Part shown: piece by piece, positions 42,319 to 53,215 of the stretch | How positions within the stretch are numbered: the stretch's first letter is position 1 | Layout of the letters: the number at the start of each line of letters is the position of its first letter | DNA from: CAHJWH01 sp965198905 | GTDB taxonomy: Bacteria > Pseudomonadota > Alphaproteobacteria > Caulobacterales > Caulobacteraceae | Assembly (NCBI GenBank): GCA_965198905.1 | Contig: OZ240678.1 | Location: forward strand, 2,666,001 to 2,730,000 | Reading direction: 5' to 3' | DNA length: 64,000 nucleotides | Made by a program: the position numbers and the translations under genes | The notes under the pieces: generated by a model | The model's database searches: none | What the model was told of the DNA's origin: nothing | What the model saw: the letters and a program-made list of their open reading frames with translations, nothing else

Positions 42319-42468
42319 CTAGGGCTTCAGCGTCGAGATCGCCAGCAGGATCAGCGCCCCAGCCGCCGTCGCGTAGGCGATGCAGCCGAGTTCGTAGATC
42401 AGGGTGGTGGGCGCCGAGAGCCTGTCGACCATGTTGATCGTCTTGGAAGGTCCGGTCTGGGCTCTCAT
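42319..42468 (-). CDS. small single-pass membrane protein
   Basis: A 49-residue frame overlapping the preceding gene as ATGA, which indicates coupled translation. Its start is MRAQTGPSKTINMVDRLSA, and residues 20-45 (TTLIYELGCIAYATAAGALI and onward) make one membrane helix; the end is STLKP. I do not recognise it. Overlap and a shared membrane setting with the 153-residue protein suggest the two work together. Confidence 0.55.
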   Translation of the reverse strand: MRAQTGPSKTINMVDRLSAPTTLIYELGCIAYATAAGALILLAISTLKP

Positions 42469-42926
42469 TTGAACGGTGAACTCGCTCCGTTGGCGCAGCC
42501 GGCCTTGCCGCTGAGGCAGCCCAAGCCGCCCTTGGCCATGTTGATCGCCTTGACGTCGGTCGCCTGCACGAAGGCCGCCTTGTCCGCCATGCCCCCCACC
42601 ACACCTCGGGTGGCGTCGATGCCTTGGGCCGCCTTTTCCGAGGCGACCGCGGTCGCCGTGTGAACGGCGTCCACCGTCTCGAACAGCGGTCGGATGTAGG
42701 CGGTCAGGATCAGCAGGGCCCCGATCACCACCGCCCCGATGCCGACCAGCTTGGAGTTCCGCATGAACCCGCGGTCCGCCATCATGTCACCGAGGTCCTG
42801 CCGCGTGCGAATGCGTTCCGATACGACGTCGTCGCGGCTGTCGGCGGAGGGCTTGGTGCGGCGCAGGTCCTCGAACGAGGCGGGCACGAAGTCGTCCGGT
42901 CTTGCGCCGTCAGTCGGTTCCGCCAT
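42465..42926 (-). CDS. hypothetical membrane protein
   Basis: A 153-residue protein with a charged N-terminal half (TDGARPDDFVPASFEDLRRT), one clear membrane helix near residues 60-80 (LVGIGAVVIGALLILTAYI), and a C-terminal part with Ala-rich helix (ATAVASEKAAQGIDATRGVV) and two Cys in GCLSGKAGC. ATG 42926 (MAEPTDGARP) is preferred over the upstream start 14 codons earlier, which reads as random sequence. It is translated before, and overlaps, the 49-residue membrane protein gene. The function is unknown. It is divergent from the str operon. Confidence 0.6.
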   Translation of the reverse strand: MAEPTDGARPDDFVPASFEDLRRTKPSADSRDDVVSERIRTRQDLGDMMADRGFMRNSKLVGIGAVVIGALLILTAYIRPLFETVDAVHTATAVASEKAAQGIDATRGVVGGMADKAAFVQATDVKAINMAKGGLGCLSGKAGCANGASSPFK

Positions 42927-43020
42927 AGTCGCGCCCAGATTAAAGCCTGAGCCACGTCTAAGACGCAATGTTCAACGCCGCGTTTCGCGGTGTGGTTAAC
43001 CAGCGCGAAAGCCCCTCGAC

Positions 43021-43049
43021 TTGACCCGCCAGCCGCTTGCGGGTAATGA
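43021..43049 (+). promoter_or_regulatory. Candidate sigma-70-type promoter of the str operon
   Basis: TTGACC and TAATGA are separated by exactly 17 bases, close to the housekeeping consensus. It would give a leader of about 240 bases before rpsL. The rest of the 370-base gap (42927-43296) shows no gene; TCCCAACGAAGACGAAAAGAG precedes the rpsL start. Confidence 0.5.
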
Positions 43050-43296
43050 CGCGCCTCTGTTTCGGGGCAGGATGGTTCGCCATCTGGTCCGGAGCGCATG
43101 ATCGGGGCCTGAGCGCCCGCCGGTTCGCCCACAGCGCGCGAGCCGGCCTATCGCGTTTTCGGTAGCGTCTGCGGGCCGGCTGGCTTTGTTGACGGGAACA
43201 TAAGGGCGCAGGGCTGAACAGCTCCGGGCCCGAGCAGGGCGAGCGAGGGCGTCCGGCCTAACGGCGCAGTCCTCCCAACGAAGACGAAAAGAGCGA

Positions 43297-43668
43297 ATGC
43301 CTACAGTCAACCAATTGATCCGCAAGCCCCGCCGCCCCCCGGTGGACCGCAACACTGTGCCGGCGCTGAAGGGCTCCCCCCAGCGCCGCGGCGTCTGCAC
43401 CCGGGTTTATACGACGACCCCAAAGAAGCCGAACTCGGCGCTCCGTAAGGTCGCCAAGGTTCGCCTGACCTCGGGCATCGAGGCGGTGTGCTACATTCCG
43501 GGCGAGGGTCACAACCTGCAGGAGCACTCCGTGGTGCTGATCCGTGGCGGCCGCGTGAAGGACCTTCCTGGCGTGCGCTACCACATCCTGCGGGGCGTCC
43601 TGGACACCCAGGGCGTGAAGAACCGCAAGCAGCGCCGCTCGCTGTATGGCGCCAAGCGTCCGAAGTGA
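43297..43668 (+). CDS. rpsL: 30S ribosomal protein S12
   Basis: A 123-residue S12, the decoding-centre protein. The streptomycin-linked loops read TTTPKKPNSALRKVAKVRLT and GRVKDLPGVRYH, both with the wild-type, sensitive Lys residues. CTRVYTTTP contains the usual conserved stretch. It is the first gene of rpsL-rpsG-fusA-tuf. Confidence 0.98.
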   Translation: MPTVNQLIRKPRRPPVDRNTVPALKGSPQRRGVCTRVYTTTPKKPNSALRKVAKVRLTSGIEAVCYIPGEGHNLQEHSVVLIRGGRVKDLPGVRYHILRGVLDTQGVKNRKQRRSLYGAKRPK

Positions 43669-43698
43669 TTTTTGGCCTCGTGCTGGGTTGCGGAGCGC

Positions 43699-43776
43699 GT
43701 GCTTCGACAGGCTCAGCATGAGGGAAAAGTAGAAATCAAAAGTAGCCCTCATCCTGAGGTTGTCGAAGGACGAGGG
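43699..43776. repeat. Family B repeat pair between rpsL and rpsG
   Basis: GTGCTTCGACAGGCTCAGCA (43699) and CCTCATCCTGAGGTTGTCGA (about 43748) are inverted copies within the rpsL-rpsG transcript, able to form a long stem. Confidence 0.75.
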
Positions 43777-43814
43777 CGGCTCCACCAACGCACGACCTAG
43801 AAGGCCAAGCCGTC

Positions 43815-44288
43815 ATGTCCCGCCGTAGACGCGCAGATAAGCGCGAAGTGTTGCCAGACCCCAAGTTCGGCGACCTGATCGTCACCAAGTTCATGAACTA
43901 TGTCATGTACGAGGGCAAGAAGGCCGTCGCTGAGAATATTGTCTACGGCGCGTTCGACCTGATCAATACCCGCCGCAGGGACATGGACACCATTCAGGTC
44001 TTCCACACCGCGCTCGACAACGTGGCCCCGGCCGTCGAGGTTCGCTCCCGCCGGGTCGGCGGCGCGACCTACCAGGTGCCCGTCGAGGTACGTCCCGAGC
44101 GCCGCCGCGCCCTGGCCATTCGCTGGCTGGTCAACGCCGCGCGCAACCGCGGCGAGAACACCATGACCGAGAAGCTGGCCGCCGAGCTGCTCGACGCCTC
44201 CAACAACCGTGGCACCGCGGTGAAGAAGCGCGAGGACACCCACAAGATGGCCGAGGCCAACCGCGCCTTCTCGCATTACCGCTGGTAA
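43815..44288 (+). CDS. rpsG: 30S ribosomal protein S7
   Basis: A 157-residue S7 that starts head assembly of the 30S subunit. The N-terminal MSRRRRADKREVLPDPKFGD and the region VGGATYQVPVEVRPERRRALAIRWL are family hallmarks. It lies 146 bases after rpsL, a longer gap than usual because of the repeat pair. Confidence 0.98.
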   Translation: MSRRRRADKREVLPDPKFGDLIVTKFMNYVMYEGKKAVAENIVYGAFDLINTRRRDMDTIQVFHTALDNVAPAVEVRSRRVGGATYQVPVEVRPERRRALAIRWLVNAARNRGENTMTEKLAAELLDASNNRGTAVKKREDTHKMAEANRAFSHYRW

Positions 44289-44314
44289 CGGCTTATATAT
44301 TCATCTGACGGCGT

Positions 44315-44339
44315 GGGCGGTCTTGAGCTAAGACTGCCC
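44315..44339 (+). other. Hairpin between rpsG and fusA
   Basis: GGGCGGTCTT pairs with AAGACTGCCC (10 bp with one G-T pair, 5-base loop). No T run follows, so it is a structured spacer or processing site, not a terminator. Confidence 0.5.
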
Positions 44340-44407
44340 GCCGACCGACCCCTGACATAATCCAAGCGCTTTCATAGCCGCCGGAACGATCGAAGAGCCG
44401 TAACCCC

Positions 44408-46486
<2,079 letters not shown>

Positions 46487-46495
46487 CCCTAAAAC

Positions 46496-46529
46496 CCCCG
46501 AAGACAATTGGACGCCCCGGTCTTCGGGG
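46496..46529 (+). other. Hairpin between fusA and tuf
   Basis: CCCCGAAGAC pairs perfectly with GTCTTCGGGG (10 bp, 14-base loop) in the 57-base gap before tuf. No T run follows. It may be an RNA processing or partial attenuation site that sets the ratio of EF-Tu to EF-G. Confidence 0.5.
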
Positions 46530-46543
46530 CTGGAGCTAGAGAA

Positions 46544-47734
<1,191 letters not shown>

Positions 47735-47776
47735 CTGAAGTTCTGCGGCTTCGGCCGCTGGCGTTAGCATTTAATG

Positions 47777-47813
47777 GCCGCCGTCGGAGTGATCCGGCGG
47801 CGGCTTTGTTTTT
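47777..47813 (+). terminator. Rho-independent terminator after tuf
   Basis: GCCGCCGTCGG pairs with CCGGCGGCGGC (11 bp with one G-T pair, 6-base loop), followed by TTTGTTTTT. Its sequence is almost identical to the terminator at 48308. Confidence 0.9.
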
Positions 47814-47849
47814 GATGCGCAGCGCCACCGGCGCTGGCTGGAGATCGAG

Positions 47850-48254
47850 ATGAAGCTTCCCAAGGGCTGCACGGTGGCCGTTTCCGACGGCGAGAAGCTG
47901 GTCCTGTTCCACAACACCGGCGACGAGGCCGAACCCCATCTGACCGCCGCGCCCCACGCCCGCGTGGAGGAGAACCATAGCGGCGTCGGCAGTCAGCACC
48001 ATAGTAACGCCTCCAACCCCGAGGATCACAGCGTAGACAAGGCCGGCTTCGCCGCCGGCGTGGCAAAAATCCTCAACGCCCAGCTTGCTGCGGGCAAGAT
48101 CAGCAAGCTCGTAGTCATTGCTGCACCGAAGACGCTCGGCGAACTGCGCAAGCACTATGACAAAAAATTGGAAGCCCACCTGGTCGGCGAAATCGGGAAA
48201 GATCTCACCGGGAGTTCAGCGAAGGATATCGAAAAGTCGATCGCGTCGGCCTGA
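47850..48254 (+). CDS. host attachment family protein (baeRF-like)
   Basis: A 134-residue protein matching the family named after a protein required for attachment to host cells. It starts VAVSDGEKLVLFHNTGDEA, the usual WxxVADxxxARxF-type opening strand, has a His-rich central part (ENHSGVGSQHHSNASNPEDHS), and ends with KLVVIAAPKTLGELRKHYDKKLEAHLVGEIGKDLTGSSAKDIEKSI, the conserved half. This family is related to the archaeo-eukaryotic release factor 1 fold (baeRF) and may act on stalled ribosomes; that role is inferred. It stands alone between two near-identical terminators after tuf. Confidence 0.8.
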   Translation: MKLPKGCTVAVSDGEKLVLFHNTGDEAEPHLTAAPHARVEENHSGVGSQHHSNASNPEDHSVDKAGFAAGVAKILNAQLAAGKISKLVVIAAPKTLGELRKHYDKKLEAHLVGEIGKDLTGSSAKDIEKSIASA

Positions 48255-48307
48255 GACGCTCTGATCTACTGCTTGGTAAAGCGTAGCCTGCAGCTTCGCA
48301 TTGAAAA

Positions 48308-48339
48308 GCCGCCGTCGGAGCGATCCGGCGGCGGCTTTG
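48308..48339 (+). terminator. Terminator after host attachment gene
   Basis: GCCGCCGTCGG/CCGGCGGCGGC with a 6-base loop, followed by TTTGT. It is a near copy of the tuf terminator. A perfect 9-bp-arm palindrome, ACTAGATAATTTTATCTAGT, follows at 48341-48360 and could be an operator. Confidence 0.75.
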
Positions 48340-48451
48340 TACTAGATAATTTTATCTAGTTCGAACCAACCCATCGGAAACCGTAACGTTTTGAAGGACG
48401 AGACGGCCGATAGCTAGGATCAGGCCGAGCCAAATTGGCCTGCCGGAGGCT

Positions 48452-48955
48452 TTAGCCGGCAACGGCTTCGACGTTGACGGCGGACTTCGCAAGGTGGCTG
48501 ACTAGTCCGTCGCTGCCTTTCATGTCCTTGGTCGCCGCCTTGAGCTTGGTGGCGTCTTCGGTCAACTTGAGCGCATCAGCGAAGGCCGCCACCGTCCCGA
48601 AGCCCGTGATGCCATAGTGCGTCATACGCTGGTACTGCGCGATGATGGCAGCATCCAGGACCGGACCCTTTTCGGGCGCCTCTTCAATGGTGTGCTTGAT
48701 CGCTTCTTCGACGAGGCCTTCCATACCCTTGCAGTGCTCTTTCTTCACCTTCTCGTCCTGCCCCTCGATGAGGGACTTGAGCAGTTCGGTGTGGGCGGCG
48801 ATGCCATCCTGGGAGCCTTCCAGCGTCTCCTTCAACTTCGTATCGGTCGCCTTAGGAGCGATCTTCTTCAGGGCTTTGGCCATTTGATCATTCGCCGACC
48901 AGAGGTCCTTCAGTTCATCGACGTAGAGTTCTTGAAGAGTGGAGATTTTCGACAT
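48452..48955 (-). CDS. ferritin-like YciE/YciF family protein (DUF892)
   Basis: A 167-residue four-helix protein of the YciE/YciF family. It begins STLQELYVDELKDLWSANDQMAKALKKIA, has Glu/His positions on helices as in di-iron proteins (QDGIAAHTELLKSLIEGQDE, DAAIIAQYQRMTHYGITGFG), and ends with a Val/Ala tail. Members are induced by stress and may act as ferroxidases. It lies 62 bases downstream of the catalase gene on the same strand, so the two are probably co-expressed against oxidative or general stress. GGAG precedes the start. Confidence 0.87.
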   Translation of the reverse strand: MSKISTLQELYVDELKDLWSANDQMAKALKKIAPKATDTKLKETLEGSQDGIAAHTELLKSLIEGQDEKVKKEHCKGMEGLVEEAIKHTIEEAPEKGPVLDAAIIAQYQRMTHYGITGFGTVAAFADALKLTEDATKLKAATKDMKGSDGLVSHLAKSAVNVEAVAG

Positions 48956-49017
48956 TTGGATAGCTCCGTTAACGGCTTGAACTAGGTTGGCACAGACCCG
49001 AGCGATTCAGGCGCGGA

Positions 49018-51141
49018 TCACGCCATCATCCGCACGCTGGGTTCGCGGTCCCACTGGCGGGTGACGGCAGGCTTCAGGAAGGCTTCGACGCCGCCCAGCT
49101 CGACGATGCCCGCGTCGGCCTCAACACCTACCCTGTCCAGCAGGGGTTTGGCCGCGGGCGTATAGCCGATCGCTTTCAGATGGACGAAGGCGTTGGAGAT
49201 AAAGTCTTTCGCCGCCGCATCCTTGACCAGCATCTTGCATCCAGCTTCCGACAGAACGATCGCGACGGCATCGAAGATCACCGAAGGAGATCCGGCAAGC
49301 TGAGCGTCGGCCGCCAAACTTGATCCATCGGCGAGGGTAATCATGATCTTAGGGGCGACGACTTTGACGTCGGCGCCTTGCTTTTCAACGGCGGCGACCA
49401 GGGACTTAATCAGCGCTCCATCCGACCCATCGGCGACCAGAATGCCGACTGCGCGGCCTTCCAGCGTATCGGGGTACTTGCCGATAATCCGCAACGCCGG
49501 CGACAGCTCCATGTCGATCGGCGCCTTGGCGGCCGGGGAAGCGTCGGGCAGGGTGTCAAGACCCAGACCGTCCGCGATACGCTTCGCCAAGCCTTCGTCG
49601 ACGTTACGCAGATTGGCGAGGATACGCATCCGCACCGCCTCAATACTGGTCTTCGAGAGCTCAAACACAATGGCGCTGGCCAAGTGTGCCTGCTCCGGCC
49701 CACTTTGCGAGCGAAAGAACAGACGCGCCTGACTATAATGATCGGCGAAGGTCTCGGAGCGCAGGCGTACCTTGGTCCCTGTAACGGGCTCCTTGAACGT
49801 GTGGAAACCCAGGGCGGCGCTCTCCCGCGGGCCTCCGATCTCGCCGGCTTCGGCAAGCGAGTTAGGCTCGTAATTGGCGCGCCCCTTGGGGACGCCATGC
49901 TGCATGTGACCGTCGCGCTGGAAGTTGGCGACAGCTGTCCCCTTGGCTTGGTTAATAGGCAACTGGTGGAAATTGGTGCTGCCGAGACGCGAAAGCTGCG
50001 TGTCGAGGTAGGAGAAAAGACGCCCTTGAAGCAGTGGGTCGTCCGAGAAGTCGATGCCCGGGACCATATTGGTCGGAAGGAAGGCGACCTGTTCGGTTTC
50101 GGCGAAGAAGTTGTCCGGGTTGCGGTCCAACACCATCCGGCCGACGACCTCGACCGGATACATCTCCTCGGGGATCAGCTTGGTGGAATCCAGGATGTCG
50201 AAGGGCAGGGCGTCCGCCTGCTCCTGCGTCAGCAACTGCACACCGAAATCCCACTCGGGGAATTTGCCGCTGTCGATGGCGTTGTACAGGTCGCGGCGCA
50301 GGAAATCGGGGTCAGCGCCGGCGATCTTCACAGCTTCGTCCCAGCCGGTGGATTGCAGGCCGAGCTTAGGTCTCCAGTGAAACTTCACAAAGGTCGCCGT
50401 TCCGTCTTCGGCGATCAACCGGAAGGCGTGGACGCCGAATCCTTCCATCATGCGATGTGAGCGAGGGATACCACGATCCGACATCGCCCACATGATCATG
50501 TGGGTGCTCTCGGGCATCAGTCCGATAAAGTCCCAGAAGGTGTCATGCGCGGTCGCCGCCTGGGGATAACCCCGGTCGGCTTCCATCTTGGCCGCGTGGA
50601 TCAGGTCCGGGAACTTAATGGCGTCCTGGATGAAGAACACCGGGATGTCGTTGCCGACCAAATCCCAGTTACCCTCGCTCGTGTAAAACTTGACCGCAAA
50701 GCCCCGCACGTCGCGCGGCGTGTCCACTGAACCTGCGCCGCCGGCGACGGTGGAGAAGCGGGTGAACAGTTCGGTCCTCTTGCCGACCTCGGTCAAGATC
50801 TTGGCGTGGGTCACGTGGGCGAGCGACTTGGTCAGCTCGAAATATCCATGGGCGCCCGAGCCGCGGGCGTGAACGATCCGCTCCGGGATCCGTTCGTGGT
50901 CAAAGTGGTGGATTTTCTCGCGGAGGATGAAGTCCTCCAACAGGGTCGGACCTCGCCGACCGGCCTTCAGCGAATTCTCGTTATCACCGACCACAACGCC
51001 ATGGTTGGTCGTTAGTAAATCGGCGCCGCCTGTGGCGGCCTGGTGAAGCTCCCCGCCGTTTCCAGGCTCGGTCTTGGTAGGCGTGGCGGGATCGTAGGGC
51101 ATGGGCATATCCGATCTGATCGATCCGGACGCCTTCGCCAC
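49018..51141 (-). CDS. katE: large-subunit monofunctional catalase (HPII type)
   Basis: A 707-residue catalase. The core shows FDHERIPERIVHARGSGAHGYFE with the active-site His, FIQDAIKFPDLIHA, and RLFSYLDTQLSRLG with the proximal haem Tyr. The C-terminal 160 residues (GRAVGILVADGSDGALIKSLVAAVEKQGADVKVVAPK and onward) form the flavodoxin/DJ-1-like domain found only in large catalases such as HPII. The listed start is GTG 51141; ATG 51108 (MPMPYDP) is an alternative, and neither has a strong binding site. An EcfG-like promoter lies upstream and the YciE/YciF-type gene downstream. Confidence 0.93.
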   Translation of the reverse strand: MAKASGSIRSDMPMPYDPATPTKTEPGNGGELHQAATGGADLLTTNHGVVVGDNENSLKAGRRGPTLLEDFILREKIHHFDHERIPERIVHARGSGAHGYFELTKSLAHVTHAKILTEVGKRTELFTRFSTVAGGAGSVDTPRDVRGFAVKFYTSEGNWDLVGNDIPVFFIQDAIKFPDLIHAAKMEADRGYPQAATAHDTFWDFIGLMPESTHMIMWAMSDRGIPRSHRMMEGFGVHAFRLIAEDGTATFVKFHWRPKLGLQSTGWDEAVKIAGADPDFLRRDLYNAIDSGKFPEWDFGVQLLTQEQADALPFDILDSTKLIPEEMYPVEVVGRMVLDRNPDNFFAETEQVAFLPTNMVPGIDFSDDPLLQGRLFSYLDTQLSRLGSTNFHQLPINQAKGTAVANFQRDGHMQHGVPKGRANYEPNSLAEAGEIGGPRESAALGFHTFKEPVTGTKVRLRSETFADHYSQARLFFRSQSGPEQAHLASAIVFELSKTSIEAVRMRILANLRNVDEGLAKRIADGLGLDTLPDASPAAKAPIDMELSPALRIIGKYPDTLEGRAVGILVADGSDGALIKSLVAAVEKQGADVKVVAPKIMITLADGSSLAADAQLAGSPSVIFDAVAIVLSEAGCKMLVKDAAAKDFISNAFVHLKAIGYTPAAKPLLDRVGVEADAGIVELGGVEAFLKPAVTRQWDREPSVRMMA

Positions 51142-51226
51142 CCCGCCTGAAAAGGCTGGGGAGCATCCGGGGACCGGAGCTATTTGGGAAGAGTTCAGCG
51201 CAGGATGGCCGGCGCTGTTCTATCCA

Positions 51227-51251
51227 AACCCGGGACGGAGCGGGTTGTTCC
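51227..51251 (-). promoter_or_regulatory. Candidate EcfG (general stress) promoter for katE
   Basis: On the minus strand GGAAC is followed after 16 bases by GGTT, close to the alphaproteobacterial EcfG pattern GGAAC-16/17-CGTT. It lies about 85 bases upstream of the first possible katE start. Confidence 0.5.
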
Positions 51252-51383
51252 TTTTCGACCTGCGGAGTTTCAACGCAGTCGCTCGTGCACAGCCACGCCG
51301 GAAAGGCCGTTCCCCTGCCGCTTGCGGCTGGGTAATCTCAGGTTGGTGACCGCCTTCGGGTCACGCAAAGCGGTCGCCTTCGC

Positions 51384-52007
51384 ATGTCGGACCTGAGCTT
51401 GAACAGACGGGCGGCCACGCTGGGCCTGCTCGCGCCGCTGGTGGCCGGCTGCAGCCACGCCTCTTCGACCGCCTCGCTGCCTAGCGACATGATGCTGGGC
51501 GACCCCAACGCCAAGGTGACGGTAGTGGAGTACGCCTCGGTCGCCTGTCCGGTCTGCGGGCGCTGGTACAAGGAGGTCTGGCCGGCGTTCAAGGCCAAGT
51601 ATGTCGACACCGGCAAGATCCATTTCGTCTACCGGGAGATGCTCGTCGGTGGGTCGGAAGAGGTGACGGTGGCCGCCTCCGGCTTCCTGCTGGCGCGATG
51701 CGCGGGCAAGGATCGGTACTTCTCCATCGTGGACGCGATCTACCGCAGCCAGCCGGGCCTGTTCGACGACCCCCGCAACGTGCTGCTCAATATTGCCCGC
51801 AGCGCCGGCTTCAGCGACGCGCAGTTCGACGCCTGCGTGAAGAACGAGGCGTCGTTGAAGGCGCTGAGCGATCGGGTGGAGGCGAACTCCAAGCTCGGCA
51901 ACGTCAACGCCACGCCCACCTTTGTGATCAACGGAAAGGCCCTGCAGCCGGGCTATCATCCGCTCAGCGATCTCGATGCGGCGATCGCGGCCGCGCAAAA
52001 GGCCTGA
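51384..52007 (+). CDS. DsbA-family thiol oxidoreductase, probable lipoprotein
   Basis: A 207-residue protein. The N-terminus RRAATLGLLAPLVAGCSH contains a lipobox (LVAGC, Cys23), so it is probably anchored as a lipoprotein. The thioredoxin fold has VVEYASVACPVCGRWY with a CPVC active site, a helical insertion with FLLARCAGKDRYFSIVDAIY, and the cis-Pro loop in NATPTFVINGKAL. It resembles the DsbA/BdbD type of bacteria (a DSBA-like thioredoxin with cis-Thr-Pro). A paralogue with CPHC lies at 54168 on the other strand. It may oxidise or reduce disulphides of envelope proteins. Confidence 0.85.
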   Translation: MSDLSLNRRAATLGLLAPLVAGCSHASSTASLPSDMMLGDPNAKVTVVEYASVACPVCGRWYKEVWPAFKAKYVDTGKIHFVYREMLVGGSEEVTVAASGFLLARCAGKDRYFSIVDAIYRSQPGLFDDPRNVLLNIARSAGFSDAQFDACVKNEASLKALSDRVEANSKLGNVNATPTFVINGKALQPGYHPLSDLDAAIAAAQKA

Positions 52008-52050
52008 CCGCGGCCAGAGCAAGACGAGTTTAGGCACTAACGCCAACAGT

Positions 52051-52133
52051 CGGCTCATCCTGAGCTTGTCGAAGGACGAGGCGTCCAATGGGCGCGCCGC
52101 GGCCTCGCCCTTCGACGAGCTCAGGATGAGGCC
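52051..52133. repeat. Family B repeat pair
   Basis: CGGCTCATCCTGAGCTTGTC (52051) and CCCTTCGACGAGCTCAGGAT (about 52108) are inverted copies between the converging DsbA and LLM oxidoreductase genes. They may act as a two-way terminator. Confidence 0.8.
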
Positions 52134-52172
52134 GAGTTTGGCGCAAGCGACCCCAGAGACCGTCGTCCCGCT

Positions 52173-53192
52173 TTACTGGATCACCTGGGCGGAGAAGCGC
52201 TCCATCTCCTCCAGCTGCGGGCTCATCTGCAGGAGCAGCAGGTCCAGGCCCGCATGCTCGAACTCGGCGATGCGGGCGCGCAGCTGGGCCGGCGTGCCCA
52301 CTAGGCCGGGCCGCAGGCCGCGGTTGGAGACGCTGTATTCCTTTATCTTCAACTCCCGCTCCAGCTCGGTGCCGGAGAGCCATTGCTGGAAGTTGTCGAA
52401 GCCCGGCGCGTGGGCGTTCAAGGTGGTGATCCGCTCGACTTCGGCCTGCGCCTCGTCGTCGGTGTCGCGCACGACGGCGTAGGCGGCCATGCCGTAGGTC
52501 ATGGGGGCCAGCCCCAGCCGTTCCCGGCGCGCGCGCATCTCGGCGATCTTTTCGGCGATGAAGGCGGGCTCGTCGCCGTGCATGACATAGGCGTCGCAGT
52601 GTCGGGCGATCATGGTCTTGGCCGCTTCCGACTCGCCGCCGGCATAAATAACGGGGCGAGGCGAACGATCCGGCTTCGGCTCGCAGATGGCGTCCTTCAG
52701 CTGATAGCGGGGGCCGTCGTGGGTGAAGGGGGTTTGGGTCCACAGGCCGTCCACGACCTCGAGCCACTCCACCGTGCGGCCATAGCGGTCGTCGTGCTGG
52801 TCGAAGGCCAGCCCGTACTGGGTCGCCTCGTCCGCCCACCAGGAGGACACGACGTTCAGCGCCAGCCGCCCGCCGCTGATCTGGTCCACGTTGGCGGCCT
52901 GCTTGGCGAAAAGCGCGGGGTGGTGGAAGTTCGGACGCACCGCCACCATCAGCTCCAGCCGCTCGGTCACCGCCGCCAGGGCCGCCGCCGTCGACCAGGC
53001 GTCGAGCGCAGGCTGGTCGGTCCCCTTGATGTCGTTCAGGTTCAGCTCGGCCACCAGCGTCAGGTCGTAGCCGATCTGCTCGGCGCGCTGGCACAGGCGG
53101 CGGGTATAATCCCAGCTGGCCTGGCCCATCCCCTCGTCGGGCACGTTGCGCAGCCAGCCGCCGAAGACGGGAGCCCAGAAGCCGTATCTCAT
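52173..53192 (-). CDS. LLM class flavin-dependent monooxygenase
   Basis: A 339-residue luciferase-like TIM-barrel protein. It starts MRYGFWAPVFGGWLRNV, and has TERLELMVAVRPNFHHPALFAKQAANVDQISGGRLALNVVSSWW near residues 77-120, EWLEVVDGLWTQTPFTHDGPRYQL, and PVIYAGGESEAAKTMIARHCDAYV, which follow the order of the alkanesulfonate/dimethyl sulfone monooxygenase group (SsuD, SfnG). It uses reduced FMN and oxygen; the substrate is not known. There is no flavin reductase gene nearby. It ends the DsbA/ATP-grasp/LLM run, 23 bases after the ATP-grasp gene. Confidence 0.87.
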   Translation of the reverse strand: MRYGFWAPVFGGWLRNVPDEGMGQASWDYTRRLCQRAEQIGYDLTLVAELNLNDIKGTDQPALDAWSTAAALAAVTERLELMVAVRPNFHHPALFAKQAANVDQISGGRLALNVVSSWWADEATQYGLAFDQHDDRYGRTVEWLEVVDGLWTQTPFTHDGPRYQLKDAICEPKPDRSPRPVIYAGGESEAAKTMIARHCDAYVMHGDEPAFIAEKIAEMRARRERLGLAPMTYGMAAYAVVRDTDDEAQAEVERITTLNAHAPGFDNFQQWLSGTELERELKIKEYSVSNRGLRPGLVGTPAQLRARIAEFEHAGLDLLLLQMSPQLEEMERFSAQVIQ

Positions 53193-53215
53193 GCGACTAC
53201 CCGCATCGCCTGTGC

